A stretch of 64,000 nt of DNA, taken from assembly GCF_036880405.1 (NCBI RefSeq), contig NZ_JBAJJM010000002.1:1-64000 (forward strand), given 5' to 3'. Below are positions 1 through 8,697 of this stretch, in pieces; position 1 is the first letter of the stretch; each line of letters begins with the position of its first letter. This stretch comes from Mannheimia indoligenes. Lineage in GTDB: Bacteria; Pseudomonadota; Gammaproteobacteria; Enterobacterales; Pasteurellaceae. Position numbers and translations under genes: made by a program. The notes under the pieces are model-generated. The model made no database searches. It was not told the origin of the DNA and saw nothing but the letters and a program-made list of their open reading frames with translations.

Positions 1-18
1 ATCCTAGTACCCCAGCCA
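1..18 (+). tRNA. 3' end of a tRNA, probably tRNA-Gln(UUG), cut by the window edge
   Basis: The first 18 bases read as the 3' strand of a T stem (CCTAG, 3-7), a seven-base acceptor strand TACCCCA (8-14), a discriminator G and an encoded CCA (16-18). This matches my memory of gammaproteobacterial tRNA-Gln(UUG). A run of seven T at 32-38 could end the transcript. The anticodon lies outside the window, so the amino-acid identity is inferred from the acceptor strand only. Confidence 0.7.
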
Positions 19-107
19 TATCTCCCTATTCTTTTTTTAATTTCTGTACTGTATGGTTAATTCAGGGCATAATGTAAGCTATTATTAATTTTCAATAAGT
101 AATTAAA

Positions 108-746
108 ATGAAAAAATTTGTTGTGTTAATTTCAGGTAATGGCTCAAATCTCCAAGCGATTATTGATCGTCAAAAATCAGTTAATGCAAGCGGTCAAATT
201 TGTGGTGTAATTTGCAATAAAGCTGATGCGTATGGCTTAGTTAGAGCTAAACAAGAAGGCATTCCAACCTTTGTATTCTCTCGTAAAGATTATGAAAGTA
301 ATTTAGCAATGGATTTGGCTATTGCTGAACAAATTGAAAAATTAGGTGCAGAATTAATCGTGCTTGCAGGTTATATGAAGATTTTAACGCCTGAATTTAC
401 CCAACGTTTTGAGGGAAAAATTCTAAATATTCATCCTTCATTATTACCAAAATATCCAGGATTAAACACTTACCAAAGAGCGATGGAAGCAGGTGATTCT
501 GAACACGGAACAACTATTCATTTTGTAAATGAAGAAGTTGATGCAGGAGCGATTGTGCTACAAGCAAAAGTGCCTATTTACCCTGATGATGAAGTTGAAG
601 ATGTGATGGCTCGTGTTGTTGAACAAGAGCATCAATATTATCCATTAGTTGTTGAGTGGTTTTGCTCAGGGCGTTTAGTTGCCAAAAATAGAAAAGCATA
701 TTTAGATGGGAAAGAACTGTCTGCTACAGGGTATGCAGAAGAGTAA
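108..746 (+). CDS. purN: Phosphoribosylglycinamide formyltransferase (GART)
   Basis: A 212-residue cytosolic enzyme that transfers a formyl group from 10-formyl-tetrahydrofolate to glycinamide ribonucleotide, the third step of purine synthesis. The N-terminus has the substrate-binding GNGSNLQAI motif (about residues 10-18), the catalytic NIHPSLLP segment sits near residue 107, and the VDAGAIVLQ segment with the catalytic Asp is near 144. Full family length. The ATG has only a weak ribosome site. purM, the usual partner just upstream, is replaced here by the tRNA, so purN looks monocistronic; a strong terminator follows. No PurR box is obvious upstream. Confidence 0.95.
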   Translation: MKKFVVLISGNGSNLQAIIDRQKSVNASGQICGVICNKADAYGLVRAKQEGIPTFVFSRKDYESNLAMDLAIAEQIEKLGAELIVLAGYMKILTPEFTQRFEGKILNIHPSLLPKYPGLNTYQRAMEAGDSEHGTTIHFVNEEVDAGAIVLQAKVPIYPDDEVEDVMARVVEQEHQYYPLVVEWFCSGRLVAKNRKAYLDGKELSATGYAEE

Positions 747-759
747 TTGCATTACCATA

Positions 760-791
760 AAAAAAGAAGCTGCAATTGCAGCTTCTTTTTT
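760..791. terminator. Bidirectional intrinsic terminator between purN and the opp ATPase gene
   Basis: A perfect 32-base palindrome: six A, GAAGCTGCAA and its exact complement ending in six T. It can stop transcription of both convergent genes, purN on + and the ATPase gene on -. Confidence 0.9.
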
Positions 792-801
792 ATAGCGTTA
801 T

Positions 802-2397
802 TTACAAATTAGAGGCTAAAATTAACCGCTTGGTATAGGCTTGTTGTGGGGTTTCGAAGATCTGCTGTACAGAGCCACTTTCCACAATATCGCCTTGACT
901 CATTACAATCACTCGATCGCTTAATGCTTTAATTACCGCTAAATCGTGGCTGATAAATATATAACTTAAGCCATATTTTTTCTGTAATCGATTGAGCAAT
1001 TCAATCACGGTAATTTGTGTTGAGCGGTCAAGTGCAGAGGTTGGCTCATCTAAAAGCACAAATTTTGGTTCTAAAATGATTGCTCTTGCAATCGCAATAC
1101 GCTGACGTTGTCCGCCTGAAAATTCGTGCGGATAGCGATTGATCATTGCAGGATTTAAGTTTACTTCTTCCAAAATTTTCATCACTTTTTCACGGCGTTC
1201 TGCTTTGCTCATCTGAGGGTAATGCACAGTTAAACCTTCTGCGATGATTTCGCCTACCGTTAAACGTGGAGAAAGAGAGTTAAATGGATCTTGGAATACC
1301 ATTTGCATATCTCTTTTTAATGCTTTCTGCTCAGATTTACTTAGTTTTGTCATATCTTGGTCAGCAAAAGTGATGTTGCCACGATAGTCTAAAATCTGCA
1401 TAATCGCACGCCCAAGTGTTGATTTTCCTGAGCCGGATTCTCCTACAATTCCTAGTGTTTCGCCTGTTTTAAGGTGTAGTGAAATATCTTTTAAGGCATT
1501 AAATACTTTTTTCGGTTTGCCAAATAGCGAGCGTTTTAAAATATAGTCTACCTCAATATTATCTGCCTTAATTAAGGTTGGAGCATTGAGTGGCAATTCA
1601 CCTTTTAAGTTATTTGGAATAGGGGTTAATAGCTCAACAGTGTAAGGATGCTGAGGGTTGGTAAAGACCGTTTCCGTTTCACCACGCTCAATAATTTCCC
1701 CATTTTGCATTACACAAACCATATCACTATATTTATGCACTAAGCGTAGATCGTGAGAAATTAAGATAATCGCCATTCCCATTTCACTTTGTAGATCGTG
1801 CATTAAATCAAGAATTTCTGCTTGGGTCGTTACGTCTAACGCTGTTGTTGGCTCATCAGCAATTAATAAATCCGGTTTATTGATAATTGCCATCGCAATC
1901 ATAATACGCTGTAACTGACCGCCTGAGAACTCGTGCGGATAACAAACCATTTTCTTTTCGGCATCTGGAATTTTTACTTTCTGTAAAGTTTCCAATACCA
2001 ATTTTTCGGCTTGAGCATTGGTAATTTGTGGATTATGCGTTTGGATTGCCTCTGCTACTTGTTTACCAATCGGCATATAAGGATTGAGCGAGGTCATCGG
2101 CTCTTGGAAAATCATACCAATACGATCGCCTCGAATAGCCTGCATTTCTTTTTCAGAAAGAGTTAATAGATTTTGCTCTTCAAATATAATCGTAGAATTT
2201 TCGCCAAATTTAACGATATTTTTTGGCAATAATTGCATAATCGCCATTGAGGTAACGGATTTACCTGAACCAGATTCCCCAACAATGGCAAGTGTTTGTC
2301 CTTTCTCAATCGAAAAAGAGACATTACGAACTGCGTGAACTAATTCTTCGTCCGTTTTTAAATAAACATCGAGATTATTTACTTCTAATAATTTCAT
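802..2397 (-). CDS. Oligopeptide ABC transporter, fused two-domain ATP-binding protein (YejF/OppDF type)
   Basis: A 531-residue protein with two complete ABC ATPase domains. The first has Walker A GESGSGKS at residues 40-47, signature FSGGQLQR and Walker B LLIADEP; the second has Walker A near residue 315, signature FSGGQRQR and Walker B VLLDEP. Each is followed by an oligopeptide-type C-terminal region. It powers peptide uptake by the OppB/OppC channel encoded just upstream. OppD and OppF are normally separate proteins of about 330 residues; one fused chain is typical of YejF, whereas the two permeases here look like Opp. AGAGG ribosome site 5' of the ATG, nine bases after oppC. Last gene of the operon. 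Confidence 0.9.
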   Translation of the reverse strand: MKLLEVNNLDVYLKTDEELVHAVRNVSFSIEKGQTLAIVGESGSGKSVTSMAIMQLLPKNIVKFGENSTIIFEEQNLLTLSEKEMQAIRGDRIGMIFQEPMTSLNPYMPIGKQVAEAIQTHNPQITNAQAEKLVLETLQKVKIPDAEKKMVCYPHEFSGGQLQRIMIAMAIINKPDLLIADEPTTALDVTTQAEILDLMHDLQSEMGMAIILISHDLRLVHKYSDMVCVMQNGEIIERGETETVFTNPQHPYTVELLTPIPNNLKGELPLNAPTLIKADNIEVDYILKRSLFGKPKKVFNALKDISLHLKTGETLGIVGESGSGKSTLGRAIMQILDYRGNITFADQDMTKLSKSEQKALKRDMQMVFQDPFNSLSPRLTVGEIIAEGLTVHYPQMSKAERREKVMKILEEVNLNPAMINRYPHEFSGGQRQRIAIARAIILEPKFVLLDEPTSALDRSTQITVIELLNRLQKKYGLSYIFISHDLAVIKALSDRVIVMSQGDIVESGSVQQIFETPQQAYTKRLILASNL

Positions 2398-2406
2398 CTT
2401 AAACCT

Positions 2407-3306
2407 CTATTTATCTTTTGGATCGAGTGCATCACGCAAGCCATCACCAATAAAGTTAAAGCAAAATAGCGTTAAACATAAGAAAAATGCAGGGAATGCG
2501 AGCAACCAAGGGGAAGTTTCCATCTGTGCTGCACCATCGCTTAATAATGCTCCCCAGCTACTCATCGGCTCTTGTGTACCGAGCCCTAAGAAGCTTAAGA
2601 AAGATTCAAATAAAATCAGAGAGGGTACTTCAAGGGAAGCATAAACTACTACTAAGCCTAAAACGTTTGGCACAATGTGTCGCCAAATAATTTGGCGGCG
2701 AGAAACACCGCATACAATCGCAGCTTCCACAAACTCTTTATTTTTAAGTGAAAGGGTTTGTCCTCGCACAATACGGGCAAGGTTGAGCCACGCCACCATT
2801 CCGATTGCGATAAAAATCAAGAAAATATTTTGTCCGAAGAAGGTAACAAGTAAAATAACAAAGAACATAAATGGGAATGAGCTTAAAATTTCTAAAAAAC
2901 GCATCATTACCATATCCACTTTGCCACCGAAGTAGCCGGAAATTGCACCGTAGATTGTGCCGATAAGCACGGCAATTAATGCACCGGCAATGCCTACCAT
3001 TAATGAGATACGTCCACCCATCGCAACACGCACCAGCAAATCACGCCCTGATGAATCTGTACCAAAATAGTGTTGAGACTCAAAATCCGGTGGAATACCC
3101 ATCATATTCCAATCGGTATCTTCATAGCTAAACGGCATTAGCATTGGGGCAAAGATAATAAAAAGGATAATACAGCAAAGAATAATCAAGCTTGCCACAG
3201 CCGCTTTGTTTCGGAAAAAACGGCGGCGGGCATCTTGCCATAAACTTCTGCCTTGAATCGTTGAGGTAACATCAACAAGCGGTTGTTTTTTATCAGAATT
3301 TTGCAT
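2407..3306 (-). CDS. oppC: Oligopeptide ABC transporter permease OppC
   Basis: A 299-residue inner-membrane permease, about the length of Escherichia coli OppC. The soluble N-terminal stretch (to about residue 35) precedes a first membrane helix; the binding-protein-dependent transport signature EAAIVCGVSRRQIIWRHIVP lies near residues 193-212. The periplasmic YFGTDSSGRD segment is typical of OppC/DppC. A good AGGAG ribosome site precedes the ATG, and the gene starts 12 bases after oppB. It should pair with OppB to form the peptide channel. Confidence 0.93.
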   Translation of the reverse strand: MQNSDKKQPLVDVTSTIQGRSLWQDARRRFFRNKAAVASLIILCCIILFIIFAPMLMPFSYEDTDWNMMGIPPDFESQHYFGTDSSGRDLLVRVAMGGRISLMVGIAGALIAVLIGTIYGAISGYFGGKVDMVMMRFLEILSSFPFMFFVILLVTFFGQNIFLIFIAIGMVAWLNLARIVRGQTLSLKNKEFVEAAIVCGVSRRQIIWRHIVPNVLGLVVVYASLEVPSLILFESFLSFLGLGTQEPMSSWGALLSDGAAQMETSPWLLAFPAFFLCLTLFCFNFIGDGLRDALDPKDK

Positions 3307-3318
3307 TTCCGCTCCTAC

Positions 3319-4242
3319 TTATGAATAACGAATTTTCGGGTCGATTACCGCATATAAAATATCGACAATCGCATTAAATAAAATAGTTAATGTGCCAACT
3401 AAAATGGTAAGACTTAGCACTAAAGAATAATCACGGTTTAACGCACCGTTCACGAAAAGCTGCCCAATACCCGGTAAGCCAAATACGCTTTCAATTACCA
3501 TTGAACCTGTAATAATTCCTACAAAGGCTGGACCCAAATAAGTAATCACAGGCAGTAAAGCAGGGCGTAAAGCGTGTTTGAAGATAATTTTACTCATCGG
3601 TAAGCCTTTCGCTTTAGCGGTACGAATGAAGTTTGAATGTAACACTTCAATCATTGAGCCTCGTGTGATACGGGCAATCCCAGCAACATAGCTGATGGTT
3701 AAAGAAAGAACAGGTAGTACCATATAATAGATCTGACCACCATTCCAGCCGCCGGCAGGTAACCATTTGAGATAAATAGCAAAGACGAGAACCAAAAGTG
3801 GAGCGAATACAAAGCTTGGCATAATGATCCCGGTCATTGAAAAGCCCATCACCCAATAATCCCATTTACTGTTTTGCTTAAGGGCAGCAACTGTTCCTGC
3901 CGTTAAGCCAATAATGACAGCAAAAATAAAAGCAGTAATGCCTAGTTTTATCGAAACAGGAAATGCAGAGGCAATCAAACTGTTTACGGTTTGATCTTTA
4001 TATTTAAATGAAGGACCAAAATCCCCTTTCGAGAGATTTTCCATATAAAGAAAATACTGTTTATAAAGTGGCTCATTCAGATGATATTTGGCTTCAATAT
4101 TTGCCATTACTTCTGGTGGATAAGCTTTTTCACTGGTAAACGGGCTGCCGGGAGCAAGCCGCATCAGGAAAAAAGAAAAGGTAATGAGGATAAATAGGGT
4201 TGGAATCGCCTCAAGAAGACGTTTAAAAATAAACTTCAGCAT
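3319..4242 (-). CDS. oppB: Oligopeptide ABC transporter permease OppB
   Basis: A 307-residue permease that follows E. coli OppB closely through most of its length, including the start MLKFIFKRLLEAIPTLFILI, PPEVMANIEAKYHLN and the C-terminal VDILYAVIDPKIRYS. The transport signature with AKGLPMSKIIFKHALRPAL lies near residue 212. I start it at the ATG at 4242, which matches the family start; an upstream GTG at 4251 in the same frame is less well placed. First gene of the operon: no oppA substrate-binding gene lies upstream, where a divergent gene begins at 4469. Confidence 0.93.
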   Translation of the reverse strand: MLKFIFKRLLEAIPTLFILITFSFFLMRLAPGSPFTSEKAYPPEVMANIEAKYHLNEPLYKQYFLYMENLSKGDFGPSFKYKDQTVNSLIASAFPVSIKLGITAFIFAVIIGLTAGTVAALKQNSKWDYWVMGFSMTGIIMPSFVFAPLLVLVFAIYLKWLPAGGWNGGQIYYMVLPVLSLTISYVAGIARITRGSMIEVLHSNFIRTAKAKGLPMSKIIFKHALRPALLPVITYLGPAFVGIITGSMVIESVFGLPGIGQLFVNGALNRDYSLVLSLTILVGTLTILFNAIVDILYAVIDPKIRYS

Positions 4243-4468
4243 AAGTACCACTCTTTTTAGTTATATTGGTAGGCAATTAATAGCGTAAATTAAAGGTTTT
4301 GTAAAGATATTGATTAGTTATAGTTATTTTTGTGATCAAATATAATTTACAAGCGGTTATTTTTTGTTGAAGTTTTGCAAGCTTATTAAACAAAAGTAGT
4401 ACAATTTGCTATCTATCTAGTAAAAGTTAAGTTAAAGTAAAAGCCTTTATATCTAAAAGGAAAATACG

Positions 4469-5137
4469 ATGTCTGAAAATCTTGAAAATAAGATAGAAAA
4501 TCGCCGCCCGTTAAGTTCTCGCAACAATAAATGGCTTGCAGGGTTTGCGGCTTGGCTTGCCCGTAAAAGCTTCCCAACACCTAATCAAATTTCGTGTTTA
4601 AGTATGTTGTTTGCGTTATTTGGGGCAGCCGCTTTATTTTTTAGCCAATCGATTTCAGCACTGATTTTCTGTGCTTTGATGGTGCAACTGCGTCTGTTGT
4701 GTAATTTGTTTGATGGAATGGTAGCAGTAGAAGGCGGAAAGAAAACCGCAAATGGAGCAATTTTTAATGAATTTCCAGACAGGGTAGCAGACAGTTTATT
4801 TTTAATTGCATTAGGCTATGCTACACCATTTTTCTGGTTAGGCTGGCTGGCAGCATTGTTGGCGGCTTTAACTGCCTATATTCGTATCTTTGGTGGAAGT
4901 TTAGGTTTATCGCAACGTTTTCAAGGTCCGATGGCAAAACAACAAAGAATGGCAGCAATCACGGTGGGTTGTTTGCTTGCTGCGGTAGAAATCTATTTTA
5001 ATTTAACCGCTTATACACTTTCTGCAACCTTAATTATTATCACACTTGGCACAGCTTATACTTGCTATGTTCGTACAATGGCGATTTCAGCCGAACTTAA
5101 TTCTTTGGAGAAACAGAATGAAAAGGTTACTCGCTAA
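4469..5137 (+). CDS. CDP-alcohol phosphatidyltransferase family protein, YnbA-like, with altered motif
   Basis: A 222-residue inner-membrane protein with about six hydrophobic helices. The family motif (four Asp, one Arg) is present in changed form at residues 79-104: first Asp is Asn79, Asp82-Gly83 and Ala86 are kept, the usual Arg is Val87, Gly96 is kept, the third Asp is Asn100 and the last, catalytic, Asp104 is kept. As I recall, E. coli YnbA shows the same Asn replacements. Family members transfer a phospho-alcohol group from a CDP-alcohol; the product here is unknown. It overlaps the next gene by 20 bases and opens a three-gene lipid operon. The ATG follows AAAAGG. Confidence 0.75.
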   Translation: MSENLENKIENRRPLSSRNNKWLAGFAAWLARKSFPTPNQISCLSMLFALFGAAALFFSQSISALIFCALMVQLRLLCNLFDGMVAVEGGKKTANGAIFNEFPDRVADSLFLIALGYATPFFWLGWLAALLAALTAYIRIFGGSLGLSQRFQGPMAKQQRMAAITVGCLLAAVEIYFNLTAYTLSATLIIITLGTAYTCYVRTMAISAELNSLEKQNEKVTR

Positions 5138-5753
5138 ATTTATTGACCATATTATTTGCTTTTTTGCCTCTTTTATTACAGGTGTTCGTCCTCAACAATT
5201 AACTGAAAATAGCGTACCGACGGTTTATTACGCAAACCATCATAGCCACGGTGATTTTATCTTAGTTTGGATTTCATTACCGCAACATTTACGCCTAAAA
5301 ACCCGACCTGTTGCGGGGGCGGATTATTGGCAGAAAGGAGCTATTCGCCGTTTTATTGCGAATGCTGTTTTTAATGTATTGTTGGTAGAACGTAACAGTG
5401 ATAATCCGCAACTTGCGATTGAAAATATGGCTAACCGGCTTTCAACAGGCGAAAATCTGATTATTTTCCCGGAAGGTACACGTAATTTAAGTGAAGAAGT
5501 ACTACAACCTTTTAAAAGTGGGATTTATCATCTCGCCAAACAACAAGCTAATATTCAATTTGTACCGGTCTGGATTGATAATATGAAACAAGTTTTACCA
5601 AAAGGAGCAATTTTGCCTATTCCGCTAATGTGCCAAGTTCGTTTTGGTGAAGCAATTTCATTGCAGGAAGGTGAAGAAAAAGCCGATTTTATCGAACGCA
5701 CACGCCAAGCGTTGCTTGCTCTTTCCCCAACGCATAAAACGCATAAGGAGTAA
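5118..5753 (+). CDS. 1-acyl-sn-glycerol-3-phosphate acyltransferase family protein (PlsC-like)
   Basis: A 211-residue acyltransferase. The catalytic NH-x4-D motif is at residues 40-46 and FPEGTRN at 117-123, the usual two landmarks of PlsC enzymes. The N-terminal hydrophobic stretch probably anchors it in the membrane. I start it at the ATG at 5118, behind TTTGGAG, inside the end of the preceding gene; an upstream in-frame start at 5046 would add 24 residues unlike the family. Placed between a CDP-alcohol transferase and a CDP-diglyceride synthase, it may make the phosphatidate used by the next enzyme. The housekeeping plsC is likely elsewhere. Confidence 0.85.
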   Translation: MKRLLAKFIDHIICFFASFITGVRPQQLTENSVPTVYYANHHSHGDFILVWISLPQHLRLKTRPVAGADYWQKGAIRRFIANAVFNVLLVERNSDNPQLAIENMANRLSTGENLIIFPEGTRNLSEEVLQPFKSGIYHLAKQQANIQFVPVWIDNMKQVLPKGAILPIPLMCQVRFGEAISLQEGEEKADFIERTRQALLALSPTHKTHKE

Positions 5754-5756
5754 ATA

Positions 5757-6680
5757 ATGACAATAAGTACAATTTTTCTCTCTTTTTTCGGGATTTTAGT
5801 TTTGGCATCATTAATTGGCTTTGTGCTTAAAAAACGTAAAAGCAATACGAATACCATTGAGAATTTAAATGCTCGTATCTATGCCTGGTGGGTAATGCTT
5901 TTTGTGTTGTTATTCGCTTTTGCATTCGGGCAAAACGGCACAATTTTGCTCTTTTTCCTTATCTCTTTTGCTGCATTGCGAGAGTTTATGACGCTGGTCT
6001 ATCAAGATAGGCACGACTATTACGCCTTAGTAGTCTGTTTCTATTTACTACTACCGCTACAATACTATTTTGTGTGGACAGAATGGTATGGAATGTTCTC
6101 TATTTTTATTCCTGTTTATGGCTTTTTATTATTGCCGATTGTAGGGAGCTTAACAGGCAAAACCGAGCATTTTTTAGGGCGTTCAGCCAAAATTCAATGG
6201 GCGGCGATGATCAGCATTTTCTGTCTTTCCCACGTTCCGGCATTGCTTACCTTAAATGTTCAAGGATTAGATAAAAATCAAAATATCCAACTGCTGATTT
6301 TCTTAATTGCAATTGTTCAATTAAGTGATGTATTGCAGTACATTTGGGGCAAATTAGTCGGTAAACGTAAAATTATGCCAAGTCTATCGCCATCTAAAAC
6401 AGTTGCCGGCACAGTAGGTGGTATTTTAAGTGCAACTGCTATTGCAATCTTGCTTGCTCCTATTACACCATTCTCAACGTTACAAGCAGGTGTTATTGGT
6501 TTTGTGACTTGTTTAATGGGCTTTTTTGGCGGATTGGTGATGTCTGCAATTAAACGAGATTATGGCGTAAAAGATTGGGGCAGAATGATTAAAGGACACG
6601 GCGGAATGTTAGATAGAGTAGATTCAATTTGTTTTTCTGCTCCTGTGTTCTTCCATATTGTGAGGTATTATTGGGCATAG
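5757..6680 (+). CDS. Phosphatidate cytidylyltransferase family protein (CdsA/YnbB-like)
   Basis: A 307-residue, very hydrophobic inner-membrane protein. The C-terminal part carries the CDP-diglyceride synthase landmarks: LSPSKTVAGTVGG near residue 210 and KRDYGVKDWGRMIKGHGG followed by LDRVDS near residues 264-288. The reaction is CTP plus phosphatidate giving CDP-diacylglycerol. It starts three bases after the acyltransferase gene, so the three genes form one unit: acylate, activate with CTP, then transfer. E. coli has a comparable ynbA-ynbB pair. Probably an accessory copy beside the essential cdsA. Confidence 0.85.
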   Translation: MTISTIFLSFFGILVLASLIGFVLKKRKSNTNTIENLNARIYAWWVMLFVLLFAFAFGQNGTILLFFLISFAALREFMTLVYQDRHDYYALVVCFYLLLPLQYYFVWTEWYGMFSIFIPVYGFLLLPIVGSLTGKTEHFLGRSAKIQWAAMISIFCLSHVPALLTLNVQGLDKNQNIQLLIFLIAIVQLSDVLQYIWGKLVGKRKIMPSLSPSKTVAGTVGGILSATAIAILLAPITPFSTLQAGVIGFVTCLMGFFGGLVMSAIKRDYGVKDWGRMIKGHGGMLDRVDSICFSAPVFFHIVRYYWA

Positions 6681-6784
6681 GGAATGCTCAGCAAGCGGTG
6701 GTTTTTATCTAAAATTTTGCATTTTGGGATAGTTAACAAAATGCAAAAAATTGATGTGATCTGACCGCTTGTATTGCATCTCAA

Positions 6785-6816
6785 AAAGAAAACGGGAAAA
6801 ATCCCGTTATCTTTTT
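6785..6816. terminator. Bidirectional intrinsic terminator
   Basis: Stem AACGGGA (6791-6797) and TCCCGTT (6802-6808) with a four-base A loop, flanked by A-rich and T-rich runs on both sides. It lies between the convergent lipid operon (+) and the ABC gene (-). Confidence 0.85.
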
Positions 6817-6844
6817 ACCATCACTTCTTACTGCCAGTTATATT

Positions 6845-8617
6845 CTATATGCCACCACAACAACCAGCCAATGTAATCTGTTTATTATGGAAAGGTTGGA
6901 GTGTGCAACGATGACCGACACTAATGATAATACTCTGAGGCAATGTTTGCTTAATCATTTGATAGAGTAGGGCTTCGGTGGGTTCATCTAATGCGGAAGT
7001 TGTTTCATCAAGGAAAATCAGCTCAGGGCGGCTTAACAGAATCCGTACAAACGCCACTCGTTGCAACTCTCCCGGTGAAAGAATGACTTGCCAATCCAGC
7101 TCCTGATGCAGAGCGTGCTGATATTTACTTAAACAGCACTGTGCCATTGCAGCGGAAACCGCTTCATCACTTGCCTCAATATGTGGGTAGCAAATCGCCT
7201 CTTTGAGTGTCCCTTGCGGCATATAAGGACGTTGTGGTAAGAATAGAGGTTGTTCTAAGCAAGGTCGTTCAGCAATGCCTACCGTTTCAAACGGATAAAT
7301 CCCTGCCAATGCTTTCAGTAAAGTGGTTTTGCCTGTACCTGATGCACCTTGAATAAGCAATGCATCACCGCTGTGCAAGGTTACATTGATATTTTCCAGC
7401 AATAAATTACCGTTGGCATCTTTCACACCAAACCCGTTCAATAAAAAACCTTTTGTACAAGGATAAGGTTGGTGAATCGGCATATCATCTAATTTATCCA
7501 ACGTGGTGAAAAAACCGTAAAGACGGTTTAAACGAGCTTGATACAGGGTAAAATCATCATAAAACAGGCGGAAAAACGATAAAGCACGCATCAGTCGGTT
7601 AAATGACTGCACGGTCTGGTGCATATCGCCCAGCGTCACTTGCCCAGCGAAAAAGCGGGGAGCTTGTAGCATAAGGGGTAAAATCATCGCAATTTGAGTA
7701 ACGCCGGTATTAAAGCCATCTAATCCCAACATTTTTCTGACAATTTTCCAGCGGTTTTCAATCACTTGATTGAATTTTGTCTGTAAATTTCCCCGCTCTT
7801 TCGCTTCCCCTGAATAGAAGGCTATGCTTTCAGCATTATCTCTGACCCGAATGAGCGAGTAGCGGTAATCCCCCTGTAAACGCTCTTTATTAAAACTTAA
7901 GGTAATCAAAGGTTTACCAATCACAACGGAGAGGAAGGTTGCTAAAAGAATAAAGAGATAGATAAAAAACACTACGCCTTTCGGCACGTCTAAGACAAAG
8001 ATCGTGAGTATGCCTGACAATCCCCAAAGAATAATAGTAAATTCAATGGTTGATACCACCGCATTAATCAGGCCTCTCACTGCTTCCAAGGTGCCTTGCA
8101 CAAACTCTGTCGCATCTTGTTCAATACGTTGATCGATATTATCCGGCAACTCTTTCTCATACTTGACCAAATAGTAGTTTTTGTTTTCCAACCAGCGATT
8201 GAGCATTTCTGTATTGAGTTTTTCCAGCCAACGGATTTCAAACACTTGTTGAATAAAATAGTTGATAATGGAGTGAATAATTTTCACGATCACCAACATC
8301 AAATTAATCAGTGCAAAAAACCAGAAAGCATCCATCTCTTTTTTCTGCATTGATGAATACAAGCCGTTGTAGAAAAAGGTGTTAAGTACGCTAATTCGCA
8401 CTTCCATCAGTACCAACAGCAGCAGTAACAAGATTAAACCTAAGGTTTTCCAACGTTGTGAGGCTTGCCAGCAAGGTTGAGCAATATGCCAAAATTTTCG
8501 TCCGAAATCGGTGCGAGAAATAAGGATTGCAAAGAGATAGAGACCCAGCGAGATGCAACATAACGCCATCGCCAGCCAAGTAACGCTGCTATTCAGCTCG
8601 GTTTGCCAGTTATTCAT
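6845..8617 (-). CDS. SbmA/YddA-type ABC transporter, fused permease and ATPase
   Basis: A 590-residue half-transporter: an N-terminal membrane domain with about six helices (residues 10-330) of the SbmA/BacA type, then one ABC ATPase. Walker A GASGTGKTT is near residue 421, Walker B LIFLDETTSALDE near 540, and the signature is LSPGELQR rather than LSGGQ, as is common in this subfamily. It should act as a homodimer in the inner membrane. The gene lies 80 bases after the TonB-dependent receptor on the same strand. E. coli has a comparable pairing, yddA with the receptor gene yddB. It may move a siderophore or peptide across the inner membrane, but direction and cargo are not shown by the sequence. 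Confidence 0.8.
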   Translation of the reverse strand: MNNWQTELNSSVTWLAMALCCISLGLYLFAILISRTDFGRKFWHIAQPCWQASQRWKTLGLILLLLLLVLMEVRISVLNTFFYNGLYSSMQKKEMDAFWFFALINLMLVIVKIIHSIINYFIQQVFEIRWLEKLNTEMLNRWLENKNYYLVKYEKELPDNIDQRIEQDATEFVQGTLEAVRGLINAVVSTIEFTIILWGLSGILTIFVLDVPKGVVFFIYLFILLATFLSVVIGKPLITLSFNKERLQGDYRYSLIRVRDNAESIAFYSGEAKERGNLQTKFNQVIENRWKIVRKMLGLDGFNTGVTQIAMILPLMLQAPRFFAGQVTLGDMHQTVQSFNRLMRALSFFRLFYDDFTLYQARLNRLYGFFTTLDKLDDMPIHQPYPCTKGFLLNGFGVKDANGNLLLENINVTLHSGDALLIQGASGTGKTTLLKALAGIYPFETVGIAERPCLEQPLFLPQRPYMPQGTLKEAICYPHIEASDEAVSAAMAQCCLSKYQHALHQELDWQVILSPGELQRVAFVRILLSRPELIFLDETTSALDEPTEALLYQMIKQTLPQSIIISVGHRCTLQPFHNKQITLAGCCGGI

Positions 8618-8642
8618 AGAAATATCGATTAACTAAAACGTC

Positions 8643-8688
8643 ACAAGCGGCTCACTTTGCAAACTTTTTTACAAAATGAGCCGCTTGT
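8643..8688. repeat. Paired DNA uptake signals forming a 12-bp stem
   Basis: ACAAGCGGCTCA (8643-8654) is exactly complementary to TGAGCCGCTTGT (8677-8688), with a 22-base loop. Both ends are uptake-signal cores with one changed base, so the pair kept complementarity when it drifted. It sits in the 80-base gap between receptor and ABC genes; without a T run it may only partly terminate or may stabilise the receptor mRNA. Confidence 0.75.
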
Positions 8689-8697
8689 TCTCAGAGA

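Noticed and set aside
802..2397. Artificial fusion of oppD and oppF by a sequencing error
   Set aside because: The single frame is continuous and the linker and length match YejF-type proteins.
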